Shown here in pieces: positions 55,403 to 63,187 of a stretch of DNA of 64,000 nucleotides; the first letter of the stretch is position 1, and each line of letters starts with the position of its first letter. The notes beneath the pieces were generated by a model. That model did not search any database. It saw only the letters and a program-made list of their open reading frames with translations, and was not told the origin of the DNA. The DNA comes from Lentisphaeria bacterium (GTDB taxonomy: Bacteria; Verrucomicrobiota; Lentisphaeria; Victivallales; Victivallaceae). The stretch is taken from assembly GCA_017450705.1 (NCBI GenBank), contig JAFSTC010000053.1, positions 1-64,000 of the forward strand. Direction: 5' to 3'. The position numbers were made by a program, and so were the translations under genes.

Positions 55403-55854
55403 GGTTTTTCCTCCCCGGCGCCGATCTCCCGGACGAGGGCGTCCACGGCCTCCCTGATGGCGGCAAAAGTCTTTTCGTAGACCGCCGCGCCGCCGCCGAA
55501 GGGGTCGGCGATGCCGCTGCCGGAACGCCACTCCCCCAGCTCACGGATCTTCGGCGCGAATTCCGGCGCGGCCGAGATCAGCGCCTCGCAGTGGGACCGG
55601 GTCATGCCGACGACGAGTCCGGCCTCTTCGAGAAGGTACCGGGAGACCCGCCGGGAGCGGAAAGTCGAGGGATCGATGCCGTTCCGCCTCATGACTTCTC
55701 CCGCGTGGCGGGAGATCGTCTCCCCGGGGAAGGCGGCCAGTCCGGCACTGGCGGCCCGGTGCGGTCCCCCCGTCCGGGCCATGACGTCGTTGAAATACAG
55801 CTCGGCCATGGGACTGCGGCAGGTGTTTCCGGTGCAGACGAAGAGGACTTTCAT
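55399..55854 (-). CDS. Low-molecular-weight protein phosphatase, possibly arginine-type
   Basis: Cytosolic phosphatase of 151 residues with the P-loop CTGNTCRS and the general-acid loop ADPFGG. The Thr in CTGNTCRS, where tyrosine phosphatases usually have Ile or Val (CLGNICRS), is the feature that marks YwlE-type protein-arginine phosphatases. No McsB kinase gene is in the window, so this assignment is an inference. Overlaps lepB by 4 bp and follows ruvA after 9 bp in a housekeeping operon. Confidence 0.85.
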   Translation of the reverse strand: MKVLFVCTGNTCRSPMAELYFNDVMARTGGPHRAASAGLAAFPGETISRHAGEVMRRNGIDPSTFRSRRVSRYLLEEAGLVVGMTRSHCEALISAAPEFAPKIRELGEWRSGSGIADPFGGGAAVYEKTFAAIREAVDALVREIGAGEEKP

Positions 55855-55863
55855 TCACACCGC

Positions 55864-56460
55864 CTAAAATTTGAGTTTCATGATGGCTGCCCGCAGCAGT
55901 TTCTCGGAGGTCTGTTCCTCGGGCGGCGTTTCCGCGAGGAGCTGATTGAGCACCTTGGTGACGGCGTCGCGCTTGAAGCCCAGCTGTTCCAGGGCCAGCG
56001 CGGCGTCGTTTGCGGCGTCGCTGACGGGGAGGACCGCTCCGCCCGCGGCGCCGCCCGCAAGGTCGATCTTGCCCTTCAGGTCCACGATGAGCCGTTCGGC
56101 GGTGCGCTTGCCGATGCCGCTGATGCGCGAGATGGCTTTGACGTCGCCGGAGGCGATCGCGGCGCTGAAGGTGGAAACGGGCATGGTGCTCAGAACGTTG
56201 AGCGCCAGTTTCCCGCCCACGCCGGAGACCTCGATCAGTTTGAGGAAGAGCTGTTTCTCCTCGGACGTGGAAAAGCCGAAAAGCGTGATGGCGTCCTCGC
56301 GGACTTGCATGTAAGTGTGCAGACGCACCTTTTCCCCCGGCTGAGGCAGTTTCTCGAAGGTGGAGAGGGGGATCTGCGCCTCGTAGCCGACGCCCGAAAC
56401 ATCGATGACGCAGCAGGAAGCGCTGCTTTCGGCAAGAGTTCCCGACAGGAAGGAGATCAC
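55864..56460 (-). CDS. ruvA: Holliday junction DNA helicase subunit RuvA
   Basis: Binds Holliday junctions and loads RuvB. The 198-residue protein has the OB-like N-terminus (SGTLAESSASCCVIDVSGVGYE), two helix-hairpin-helix units (SGVGGKLALNVLS and SGIGKRTAERLIVDLKGK) and a C-terminal RuvB-contact helix. ruvB and ruvC are not adjacent. Overlaps nadC by 4 bp. Confidence 0.95.
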   Translation of the reverse strand: MISFLSGTLAESSASCCVIDVSGVGYEAQIPLSTFEKLPQPGEKVRLHTYMQVREDAITLFGFSTSEEKQLFLKLIEVSGVGGKLALNVLSTMPVSTFSAAIASGDVKAISRISGIGKRTAERLIVDLKGKIDLAGGAAGGAVLPVSDAANDAALALEQLGFKRDAVTKVLNQLLAETPPEEQTSEKLLRAAIMKLKF

Positions 56461-57347
56461 TTTTCCACCTCGATATCCAGAGAAATGTCGGCGGACTTGA
56501 CCGAGTGGGTCAGCGCGCCGGAGGAAACGAAATCGACGCCGATCTCCCCGATGGAGCGCAGCCGTTCGAGGGTGATGCCGCCGGAAGCCTCCAGTTTCGC
56601 CCGGCCGCCGACGAGGGCAACGGCCTTTTTCATGGTCTCGTTGTCCATGTTGTCCAGGAGGATGTACTCGACGCCGGCGTCGGCGGCTTCCGCAACTTCC
56701 TCCAGCGTGTCGGCCTCGACTTCGATCTCAAGCTCCGGATAGGCCTTGCGGGCGCGGGCCACGGCCCGGGAGATGGCTCCGTCGCCCTCGAGGGCGGCCA
56801 GCTCCCGGTGGTTGTCCTTGATCATGATGCGGTCGTAGAGACCGATGCGGTGGTTGGAGGCGCCGCCCGTGAAGACGGCGTATTTCTCCAGATTCCGGTA
56901 GCCGGGGGTGGTCTTGCGGGTGTCGAGGACGACGGTTTTGAACCCCTCGAGCTCTTTCGCGCAGCGGTGAGACATGGTGGCGATGCCGCAGAGGCGCTGG
57001 AGAAAGTTCAGCGCGGTGCGTTCGGCGGTCAGGATGCCCCGGGCGGGGCCCCGGATGACGGCGAGGATGTCACCGGCATGGCAGACGTCCCCCTCCCCGG
57101 CCCGGGGATCGAACTCCAGACGGGGCTCGACGATTTTGAAGACCCGTTCGGCGATGGGCAGTCCGCAGACGACCATCTCCTTTTCCTTGCACCGCAGCAC
57201 GGCGCGGCTGACGGCGGTCTCGGGGACGACGGCCAGCGTCGTCGCATCGCCGATCATGTCGAGATCCTCGTTGAGCGCCAGTTCGATCAGGTGATCGGCC
57301 CGTCCCCAGTCGATGGCGTACGATCCATCGTCATCCAGATTGCTCAC
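56457..57347 (-). CDS. nadC: Nicotinate-nucleotide pyrophosphorylase (carboxylating)
   Basis: Makes nicotinate mononucleotide from quinolinate and PRPP in NAD synthesis. The 296-residue protein shows ALNEDLDMIGDATT, TAERTALNFLQRLCGIAT, LDTRKTTPGYRNLEKYAV, GGASNHRIGLYDRIMIKDNH (in parts) and LEASGGIT. Start is GTG 57347, nine bases after AGGAG; an upstream in-frame start is less likely. nadA and nadB are elsewhere. Confidence 0.94.
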   Translation of the reverse strand: MSNLDDDGSYAIDWGRADHLIELALNEDLDMIGDATTLAVVPETAVSRAVLRCKEKEMVVCGLPIAERVFKIVEPRLEFDPRAGEGDVCHAGDILAVIRGPARGILTAERTALNFLQRLCGIATMSHRCAKELEGFKTVVLDTRKTTPGYRNLEKYAVFTGGASNHRIGLYDRIMIKDNHRELAALEGDGAISRAVARARKAYPELEIEVEADTLEEVAEAADAGVEYILLDNMDNETMKKAVALVGGRAKLEASGGITLERLRSIGEIGVDFVSSGALTHSVKSADISLDIEVEK

Positions 57348-57408
57348 TTGAAACACTCCTGTTCTCAAAAATTTTCTCCCCGGTCGGGGATCTTGCAAAA
57401 ACACGCGC

Positions 57409-57825
57409 TCACTTCTTCGGGGCGGGCCGGGGGGCTTTCCCGTCGGGCTTCTGCGTGCGCAGATCGAGCCACTCCGGCTGGTTGTCCCTTATTTTCATCA
57501 TCCACTGGGCCGACGGGGTGAAAAAGGTCCCGCGGATGAAGACGGCGACCCATCTGTCGGGCAGCTGCCACGAAATGGTGGCGTCGCCGGTCCGGTCGCC
57601 GCTGTAGATGATCCTGAGTTCGGGATCCTTGCTGCGGATGATCGCCTTCTCCCCGGGCGTCAGCACTTTGGACCGGATGAGGGTGCTCCGGGCGATGCTG
57701 GCAAGTTCGAGCTCCTCCCGGGAAGAGAGCACCTCGCAGCTCACCCCGTTGATCTCCCGGGTAGGCCCGCCGCAGCCGCAGAGGAACAGCATCGCAAAAA
57801 ACAGGAGCGGTATCGCGAAACGCAT
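57409..57825 (-). CDS. Small putative lipoprotein
   Basis: A 138-residue product with a lipobox (MLFLCGCGGP) and a compact domain containing two Trp (SWQLPDRW, EWLDLR). No family recognised. Lies 6 bp after recO and 61 bp before nadC in the gatB operon. Function unknown. Confidence 0.65.
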   Translation of the reverse strand: MRFAIPLLFFAMLFLCGCGGPTREINGVSCEVLSSREELELASIARSTLIRSKVLTPGEKAIIRSKDPELRIIYSGDRTGDATISWQLPDRWVAVFIRGTFFTPSAQWMMKIRDNQPEWLDLRTQKPDGKAPRPAPKK

Positions 57826-57831
57826 GTCTTT

Positions 57832-58449
57832 TCACCTTTCGAGATGGTGGAACTCCAGCAGGGAGTTCATCCAGTTGTTGAGGCTGTTCCAGTATTCCGG
57901 ACGGCACGCGGGAAGGGGCGAGTCGTCGATGCCGGAGGCGACGAGGTTCTCCAGAAAGTCGTTCTGCTCCCGGGTCACGCCCTCGGGCAGCAGGCCGTTT
58001 TCGTACAAGTAGGCGCACTTGAGGACAACGGCGCACTGGACGAGGCTCCAGACATTTTCCCCCTCCTCCGGGGCGGACAGATGGCGGTACACCGAGACCG
58101 CCGCGTCGTAAGTGTAGGGCTGGGGCAGATTTTCCGGCAGACTGCGCAGCAGGAACGCGCCGATCTTCACCGCCATCTTGTAGGAAAGCTGCCGGTCGGC
58201 GACCCCGGTGAAGTCGTTGAGGAGTTCCACCCGGTCGGCGGTGTGCAGATCGCCGGGCACGTCGTCCTTGTACTCGATGCCCAGTTCGCGGTAGAGATCC
58301 GCCAAGGGAGTCTTCTTTTCGCCGATCGTCTGGGCGCCGTGGATGACGAAGCTGATCCGGCCGCAGTCGGGGCTCGCGCCCCGCACGATGAGCGCGGACT
58401 CCCGGTACGGGCGCTTTTCGAGGACCAGCAGCTGTGTGGTGACGATCAT
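57832..58449 (-). CDS. recO: DNA repair protein RecO
   Basis: Assists loading of RecA on SSB-coated DNA with RecF/RecR. The 205-residue protein has the RecO start: an OB-fold with TTQLLVLEKRPYRESALIV and GRISFVIHGA, then a helical domain. It lacks the four-Cys zinc finger present in some RecO proteins and is somewhat short. Ten bp after gatB. The assignment rests mainly on the N-terminal pattern and context with ruvA. Confidence 0.78.
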   Translation of the reverse strand: MIVTTQLLVLEKRPYRESALIVRGASPDCGRISFVIHGAQTIGEKKTPLADLYRELGIEYKDDVPGDLHTADRVELLNDFTGVADRQLSYKMAVKIGAFLLRSLPENLPQPYTYDAAVSVYRHLSAPEEGENVWSLVQCAVVLKCAYLYENGLLPEGVTREQNDFLENLVASGIDDSPLPACRPEYWNSLNNWMNSLLEFHHLER

Positions 58450-58459
58450 GCGGGAAAAC

Positions 58460-59899
58460 CTACTGCAGCTGTTTTTTGAGTTCGGCGATGACCAGCTGGG
58501 GATTGGCCTTGCCCTTCGAGAGCTTCATCACCTGGCCCACCAGATACTGGAGCACCCGCTCGTTGCCGGCGCGGTACTCCTCCGCCTGTTTGGGATTGTT
58601 GGCGATCGCCTCGGCGACGACGGAGGAGATCGCTCCGCTGTCGCTCACCTGCGCGAGACCCTTTTCGCCGATGATGGTTTTGGCTGATTTGCCCGTGGCG
58701 TACATTTCGGCAAAGACCTCCTTGCCGATCTTGCCGTTGATGACGCCGGAGGAGATGACATCGGTCAGCTCCGCCAGACCCTCGGGGGTGATGCGGCACT
58801 CCCTGATGGAAATCTTGTCCTCGCCCAGCAGACGCAGCAGTTCGGAGGAGATCCAGTTGGCGACGAGCTTCGGGGTCTTCGCCTTTTTGGCGGAGGCGTC
58901 GAACCAGGCGGCCAGCTCCCGGTCGGCCGTCAGGACGCCCGCGTCATAGGCCGTGACGCCGTAGGACTCCTGAAAGCGCTTGCGCATGGCCGCGGGCAGC
59001 TCCGGCAGCGCGGCGCGGACGGCTTCGATCTCCTCGTCGGTGAAGACCACGGGCATGAGGTCCGGATCCGGGAAGTAGCGGTAGTCGTGGGCGGCCTCCT
59101 TGGTGCGCATGAGGTAGCTTTCGCCCTGATCGTCGTTCCAGCCCCGGGTCTCCTGACGGATCTTTTCGCCCCGGTCCAGAAGTTCGCTCTGACGCCAGAT
59201 CTCGTAGTCCACGGCCCGGTGGACGGCCCGGAAGCTGTTGAGATTTTTGAGTTCGATCTTGGTGCCGAACTCCTTCTGCCCGACGGGGCGCAAAGAGATG
59301 TTGACGTCGCAGCGCATCTGGCCCTTTTCCATATCGCAGTCGCCCACGTCGCCGAAGCGCATGATCTCCTTGAGGGAGGTGAGGTAGGCGTAGGCCTCGT
59401 CGGCGCTGCGCATGTCCGGTTCGCTCACGACCTCCATCAGGGGGACGCCGGCGCGGTTGTAGTCAACGCCGCTGCCCTCGGCGGAGTGGACGAGTTTCGC
59501 CGCATCCTCTTCCAGGTGGATGCGGGTGATGCCGATATATTTGTCCGGCAGGGGCGCGCCGGAGAGCCCGGTCCCCTCCAGTTTGATCCGGCCGTGTTCG
59601 CAGAAGGGCAGATCGTACTGGGAGATCTGGTAGTTTTTGGGCATGTCCGGGTAGAAGTAGCTCTTGCGGTCGAACTTGCTGAACTTGGCGATGGTGCATT
59701 CGGTGAGCAGTCCCGCGCGGACGGTCGTCATGATCGCGCGGCGGTTGGGGACGGGGAGCACCCCCGGGTACCCCATGCACACCGGACACACGTGGGTGTT
59801 GGGCGGCGCGCCGCTGCCGTTGGCGCACGAGCAGAACATCTTGCTCTTCGAACGGATCTCGATGTGGGTCTCGAGACCGATGACGGCTTCGTATTTCAT
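58460..59899 (-). CDS. gatB: Aspartyl/glutamyl-tRNA amidotransferase subunit B
   Basis: Forms Gln-tRNA(Gln) or Asn-tRNA(Asn) with GatA and GatC, implying indirect tRNA amidation in this organism. The 479-residue protein starts with YEAVIGLETHIE, has FCSC/HVCPVCMG zinc cysteines, YFYPDMPKNYQISQYD, DYNRAGVPLMEVVSEPD and the C-terminal tRNA-binding YqeY-like helices. ATG 59899 is the family start; the frame is open 14 codons more. First gene of a seven-gene minus-strand operon. gatA and gatC are not here. Confidence 0.96.
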   Translation of the reverse strand: MKYEAVIGLETHIEIRSKSKMFCSCANGSGAPPNTHVCPVCMGYPGVLPVPNRRAIMTTVRAGLLTECTIAKFSKFDRKSYFYPDMPKNYQISQYDLPFCEHGRIKLEGTGLSGAPLPDKYIGITRIHLEEDAAKLVHSAEGSGVDYNRAGVPLMEVVSEPDMRSADEAYAYLTSLKEIMRFGDVGDCDMEKGQMRCDVNISLRPVGQKEFGTKIELKNLNSFRAVHRAVDYEIWRQSELLDRGEKIRQETRGWNDDQGESYLMRTKEAAHDYRYFPDPDLMPVVFTDEEIEAVRAALPELPAAMRKRFQESYGVTAYDAGVLTADRELAAWFDASAKKAKTPKLVANWISSELLRLLGEDKISIRECRITPEGLAELTDVISSGVINGKIGKEVFAEMYATGKSAKTIIGEKGLAQVSDSGAISSVVAEAIANNPKQAEEYRAGNERVLQYLVGQVMKLSKGKANPQLVIAELKKQLQ

Positions 59900-59946
59900 C
59901 TTTTCGGAAACCTCTTCTTTATAAGGATGATTTCTGCACACTTTAT

Positions 59947-59975
59947 AATTTAACGGGAAAATGTCTCTTTGTCAA
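59947..59975 (-). promoter_or_regulatory. Predicted promoter of the gatB operon
   Basis: Minus-strand perfect -35 TTGACA (59970-59975), 17-bp spacer, TAAATT (59947-59952), 48 bp before gatB. Confidence 0.55.
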
Positions 59976-59986
59976 TGGAAAAAATC

Positions 59987-60015
59987 TTGCAAGCGGGGCT
60001 TTTTCATGTTACTTT
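59987..60015 (+). promoter_or_regulatory. Weak predicted promoter of rpoN
   Basis: TTGCAA (59987-59992), 17-bp spacer, TACTTT (60010-60015), 28 bp before the ATG; the -10 is poor. Confidence 0.35.
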
Positions 60016-60042
60016 ATAACGTCGATCAAGGAAACGGGCTCC

Positions 60043-61455
60043 ATGGAAAACAGTCTTGCGCAGAACATCCGGCTTCAGCAGAAGCAGAGCATCTCCCCGC
60101 TGCAGCAGCAGGCGGCGGAGCTTCTGCATCTTTCGCGGCAGGAACTGGAAACGCGCATCGACAGGGAACTTGCGACCAATCCGCTCCTGGAGGAGGACAC
60201 CGCGCCCCCGCAGGAGAACGCCGGGGAGGAGACGGAACCCTCCCGGGATGACGGTGCGCGGGACGACGACGCGCCCTCCGAACTGGACGCCGAACGCATG
60301 ATCTGGGGCGACGATCTGCCCGTTTCCGCCGCCTCCCGGGATCCGGACGACGACGGGGACTTCTGGTCCGGCGCGCCCGCACCCCCGCCCTCCATGGAGG
60401 AACAGCTCGCCTCCGAAGTCGCCACAAGCGGCCTCGACGACAGGATGAAGGAGCTGGCCTCGTGCATCATCGACAACCTGGACGCCCGGGGATTCCTCGC
60501 TTCCCATCCCGCCGATCTGGCCATGCTGTGCAACGCGGACATGGAGGAGATGGACCGGGCGCTGGCGCTGGTCCGCTCCTTCGATCCGCCGGGGATCGCC
60601 GCCCGGGATCTGAGCGAGTGCCTGCGCCTCCAGCTGGCGAGGAAGAACGCCCTCACCCCCCTGATGGAAAAGCTGACGGAAAAGGATTCCCTCGACGAGA
60701 TCGCCGCCAATCACCTGCCGCGGCTGGCCGCCCGGCTCGGCGTCTCCATGGAGGAGCTCAAAAAAGCCCTGGCGGAGCTCAAAAAACTCAACCCGGCTCC
60801 GGGATCGGAACTGGCGCCCCAGACCCTCATGCCCGCCGATCCGGAGCTGGAGATCGTCCGCCGGGGAGACGATTACGCGGTCGTTTCCTCCGGCTCCCGG
60901 GAGCGCTCGCTCTTCATCCCGGAACGCTACGAGAAACTGCTGCAGGACCCGAACCTCTCCGGCAGCGACCGGTCGTACATCGAGGAGAAGATGCGCTCGG
61001 CCCGGGAGCTCATCAGGGCGCTGCGCCTGCGGGGCGACACCGTCTCGGGCATCGGAAAAGTCCTGATCCGGACCCAGCGGGATTTCCTCGACAGGGGCCC
61101 CGCCGCGCTGAAGCCCCTCACCATGAAGCAGGCCGGTGAGATCCTCGGTCTCCACGAAACCACCGTCAGCCGCGCCGTGGCGGGCAAATACGTGCGCACC
61201 CCCCGGGGGATCTTCCCCCTCCGGTACTTCTTTTCCGGCGGTTACAAGAGCAGCGAGGGCGAGGACGTGGCCTCCCGCGCCGTCCAGGAGAAACTGCGGG
61301 AACTGGTGGCACAGGAGGATCCCCGCGATCCCCTGTCGGACGACAAACTGGCGAAGCTCCTGCGCGAAGAGGGGCTCGATGTCGCCCGCCGCACCATCGC
61401 CAAGTACCGTGAGCTCCTCAGGATCCCCAGCTCCCGTCTGCGGAAGCAGTACTGA
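60043..61455 (+). CDS. rpoN: RNA polymerase sigma-54 factor
   Basis: Directs RNA polymerase to -24/-12 promoters that need enhancer-binding ATPases. The 470-residue protein has the Gln/Leu-rich region I (QNIRLQQKQSISPLQQQ), an acidic region II (about 45-110), the core-binding domain (residues about 115-300), a helix-turn-helix (QAGEILGLHETTVSRAVAG) and the RpoN box ARRTIAKYRE near the end. No enhancer-binding activator gene is in the window. Its 3' end overlaps the convergent AraC gene by 38 bp. Confidence 0.96.
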   Translation: MENSLAQNIRLQQKQSISPLQQQAAELLHLSRQELETRIDRELATNPLLEEDTAPPQENAGEETEPSRDDGARDDDAPSELDAERMIWGDDLPVSAASRDPDDDGDFWSGAPAPPPSMEEQLASEVATSGLDDRMKELASCIIDNLDARGFLASHPADLAMLCNADMEEMDRALALVRSFDPPGIAARDLSECLRLQLARKNALTPLMEKLTEKDSLDEIAANHLPRLAARLGVSMEELKKALAELKKLNPAPGSELAPQTLMPADPELEIVRRGDDYAVVSSGSRERSLFIPERYEKLLQDPNLSGSDRSYIEEKMRSARELIRALRLRGDTVSGIGKVLIRTQRDFLDRGPAALKPLTMKQAGEILGLHETTVSRAVAGKYVRTPRGIFPLRYFFSGGYKSSEGEDVASRAVQEKLRELVAQEDPRDPLSDDKLAKLLREEGLDVARRTIAKYRELLRIPSSRLRKQY

Positions 61456-62281
61456 CGGTCCTGCGCCGCCACGCCCGGGGCGAGAGGCCGCAGCTCTTTT
61501 TGAAATCCCGCGAAAAATGGGCCTGATCGAAATACCCCGTGCGCCCGGCGATCTCCTTGATGCTCAATTCGGAGCCCTCCAGCAGCTGGCGGGCCAGCCG
61601 GATCCGCGTAGAGCGCCTGTACCCCGAGGCGGTGGTGCCGCAGCAGCGCCGGAACGCCCGCTGGAGCGTGGAGACCGAGCATCCGGCGCCTTCGGCCAGT
61701 TCCGTCAGGGGGAGATCCTCCCCCGGCCGGGTCTCGATGATCCGGATGGCCCGGTTGAGAGCGTCCGGGTAGGCGCTGTTGCGCGCCCCTTCCGCCGAGA
61801 GGGTCGAAATCAGTTCGAGGATCCGCCCGTTGACGACGGCGACGGCTTCCGGGGATTTCCCGGCCAGCGCCGAACCGATGGCGGCGATAAGCCTCTCAAC
61901 GGCTTCCGGGTCGCTCAGGCGGATGAGGCGCGTTCCGTAGAGCGAAAACCCCGAGAGAGCGGCGTCCAGCAAAGTCCCTTGAAGCAGCAGCGCCCGCTTG
62001 CGGAACCCCCGGCGGCTGTTCAGCACGGCGAAGTTGGGATGACAGATCATGAGGAGATCCCCCGGGACCAGTTCGAACTTTTCCCCGTCGATGTCCGCGG
62101 CCAACTCCCCCTCCAGCAGAAGTTCGATGGCCAGATACGGCGGATTGCGCAACTCCCAGCGGTAGGCCCCCGCATATTTCGTCCCGGTCACCGAGAGCGG
62201 CCACAGCTGACGGGCCTGCGGACTGCCGGCGTCCCATGATTCCTTCTCGTGCCACACCGGCTTTTGCGAAATCGGCGCCAT
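61418..62281 (-). CDS. AraC-family transcriptional regulator 3
   Basis: A 287-residue regulator with a cupin-like sensor (GEKFELVPGDLLMICHPN, about residues 45-85) and a C-terminal double helix-turn-helix (LAEGAGCSVSTLQRAFRRCCG and IKEIAGRTGYFDQAHFSRDFK in part). ATG 62281 is the first start. It is divergent from the second pseudopilin gene and the DUF4838-like gene; three phased TTTTTACA repeats in the gap are its likely binding sites. Confidence 0.88.
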   Translation of the reverse strand: MAPISQKPVWHEKESWDAGSPQARQLWPLSVTGTKYAGAYRWELRNPPYLAIELLLEGELAADIDGEKFELVPGDLLMICHPNFAVLNSRRGFRKRALLLQGTLLDAALSGFSLYGTRLIRLSDPEAVERLIAAIGSALAGKSPEAVAVVNGRILELISTLSAEGARNSAYPDALNRAIRIIETRPGEDLPLTELAEGAGCSVSTLQRAFRRCCGTTASGYRRSTRIRLARQLLEGSELSIKEIAGRTGYFDQAHFSRDFKKSCGLSPRAWRRRTVSTASADGSWGS

Positions 62282-62299
62282 TTTCCCACCCTTGAGCTG

Positions 62300-62361
62300 T
62301 TTTTACACGATTTTTCCCGGCATCAAGCTGGATTTTTACAAAAAAATGACCTGTTTTTACA
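62300..62361. promoter_or_regulatory. Three helically phased TTTTTACA repeats
   Basis: TTTTTACA occurs at 62300-62307, 62333-62340 and 62354-62361, start-to-start distances 33 and 21 bp, about three and two helical turns, so on one face of the DNA. They lie between AraC regulator 3 and the promoter at 62383-62411. Confidence 0.55.
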
Positions 62362-62382
62362 AAATATACAACATCATACCCG

Positions 62383-62411
62383 TTGTTTCAAGCCGGGTTC
62401 CGGGGTATAAT
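62383..62411 (+). promoter_or_regulatory. Predicted activator-dependent promoter of pseudopilin 2
   Basis: TTGTTT (62383-62388), 17-bp spacer, perfect TATAAT (62406-62411), 54 bp before the ATG. Poor -35 fits AraC activation. Confidence 0.55.
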
Positions 62412-62464
62412 ATGTCATGTTCGATGATTTTGCATCCGAAATTTCCAACGAAAGGAGTGTCTTC

Positions 62465-63172
62465 ATGTCCGTCAATGTTTTCAAGCCGTCCGCGGGGAGG
62501 GGGATCCGCCGTTTCACCCTGATCGAGCTTCTGGTCGTGATCGCCATCATCGCCATTCTTGCCGCCATGCTGATGCCGGCGCTGAGTCAGGCCCGGGACC
62601 GGGCGAAGAGATCCACGTGCCAGAACAATCTCAAGCAGATAGGGCTGGGGGTTCATCTCTATCTGGCGGGCAGCAATGAATTTTTCCCGCTGCTGCGTCT
62701 CACCTCCACCGCGGATTCGTCGTATGCCCTGTCGAAATTCGTGGAAAAGATGAATCCCACGCTCAAGACCCTGCCTTCGATCTGTCCGGCCGACACCGAA
62801 TTGCGCAAGGCCACGGGCTACAAGGGCGGCTGGGGCTCCACGTTCTATTACAGTTACGGGATCAACAAGCACGTGGTACACGACCACAGCTGCCGTTCAC
62901 AGAATCTGGCCAGTTTCAGCAAACACTCCGAACTGCTGCTGCTCGCCGACGGCGGCAGCCCTACCATCGCCTGCAACGCGCAGCAGTTCCGCACCCGGCA
63001 CAACAGCGACTTCAACGCGCTGATGATGGACGGCCACGTGGTGAGCTTCAAGGGCAAGATCCAGGGCGACTTCAATCTCAACAATCTCCCCAGTCCCTAC
63101 AAATACTATTTTCAGGCCAACGCCAAACTGCCGATCTGGGGCGGTTACAGTACGGACGGCGTGAAGCAGTAG
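62465..63172 (+). CDS. Prepilin-like (pseudopilin) protein 2
   Basis: A 235-residue relative of the protein at 31772, with [19 protein letters not shown] near residue 17, Glu at +5 and Arg, not Gly, at -1. The globular part has CQNNLKQIG, paired Cys, and [16 protein letters not shown] (H-x9-DG motif). ATG 62465 follows GAAAGGAG; an upstream in-frame ATG at 62417 is less likely. It lies 15 bp before a secreted DUF4838-like gene, repeating the pseudopilin-plus-glycosidase arrangement of the first locus. Confidence 0.87.
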   Translation: MSVNVFKPSAGRGIRRFTLIELLVVIAIIAILAAMLMPALSQARDRAKRSTCQNNLKQIGLGVHLYLAGSNEFFPLLRLTSTADSSYALSKFVEKMNPTLKTLPSICPADTELRKATGYKGGWGSTFYYSYGINKHVVHDHSCRSQNLASFSKHSELLLLADGGSPTIACNAQQFRTRHNSDFNALMMDGHVVSFKGKIQGDFNLNNLPSPYKYYFQANAKLPIWGGYSTDGVKQ

Positions 63173-63187
63173 AGGAGGGAGAACATC

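Noticed and set aside
59961-60251. Small plus-strand frame overlapping the rpoN start
   Set aside because: Overlaps the gatB-rpoN promoter region and the secure start of rpoN in another frame; no ribosome site or motif.
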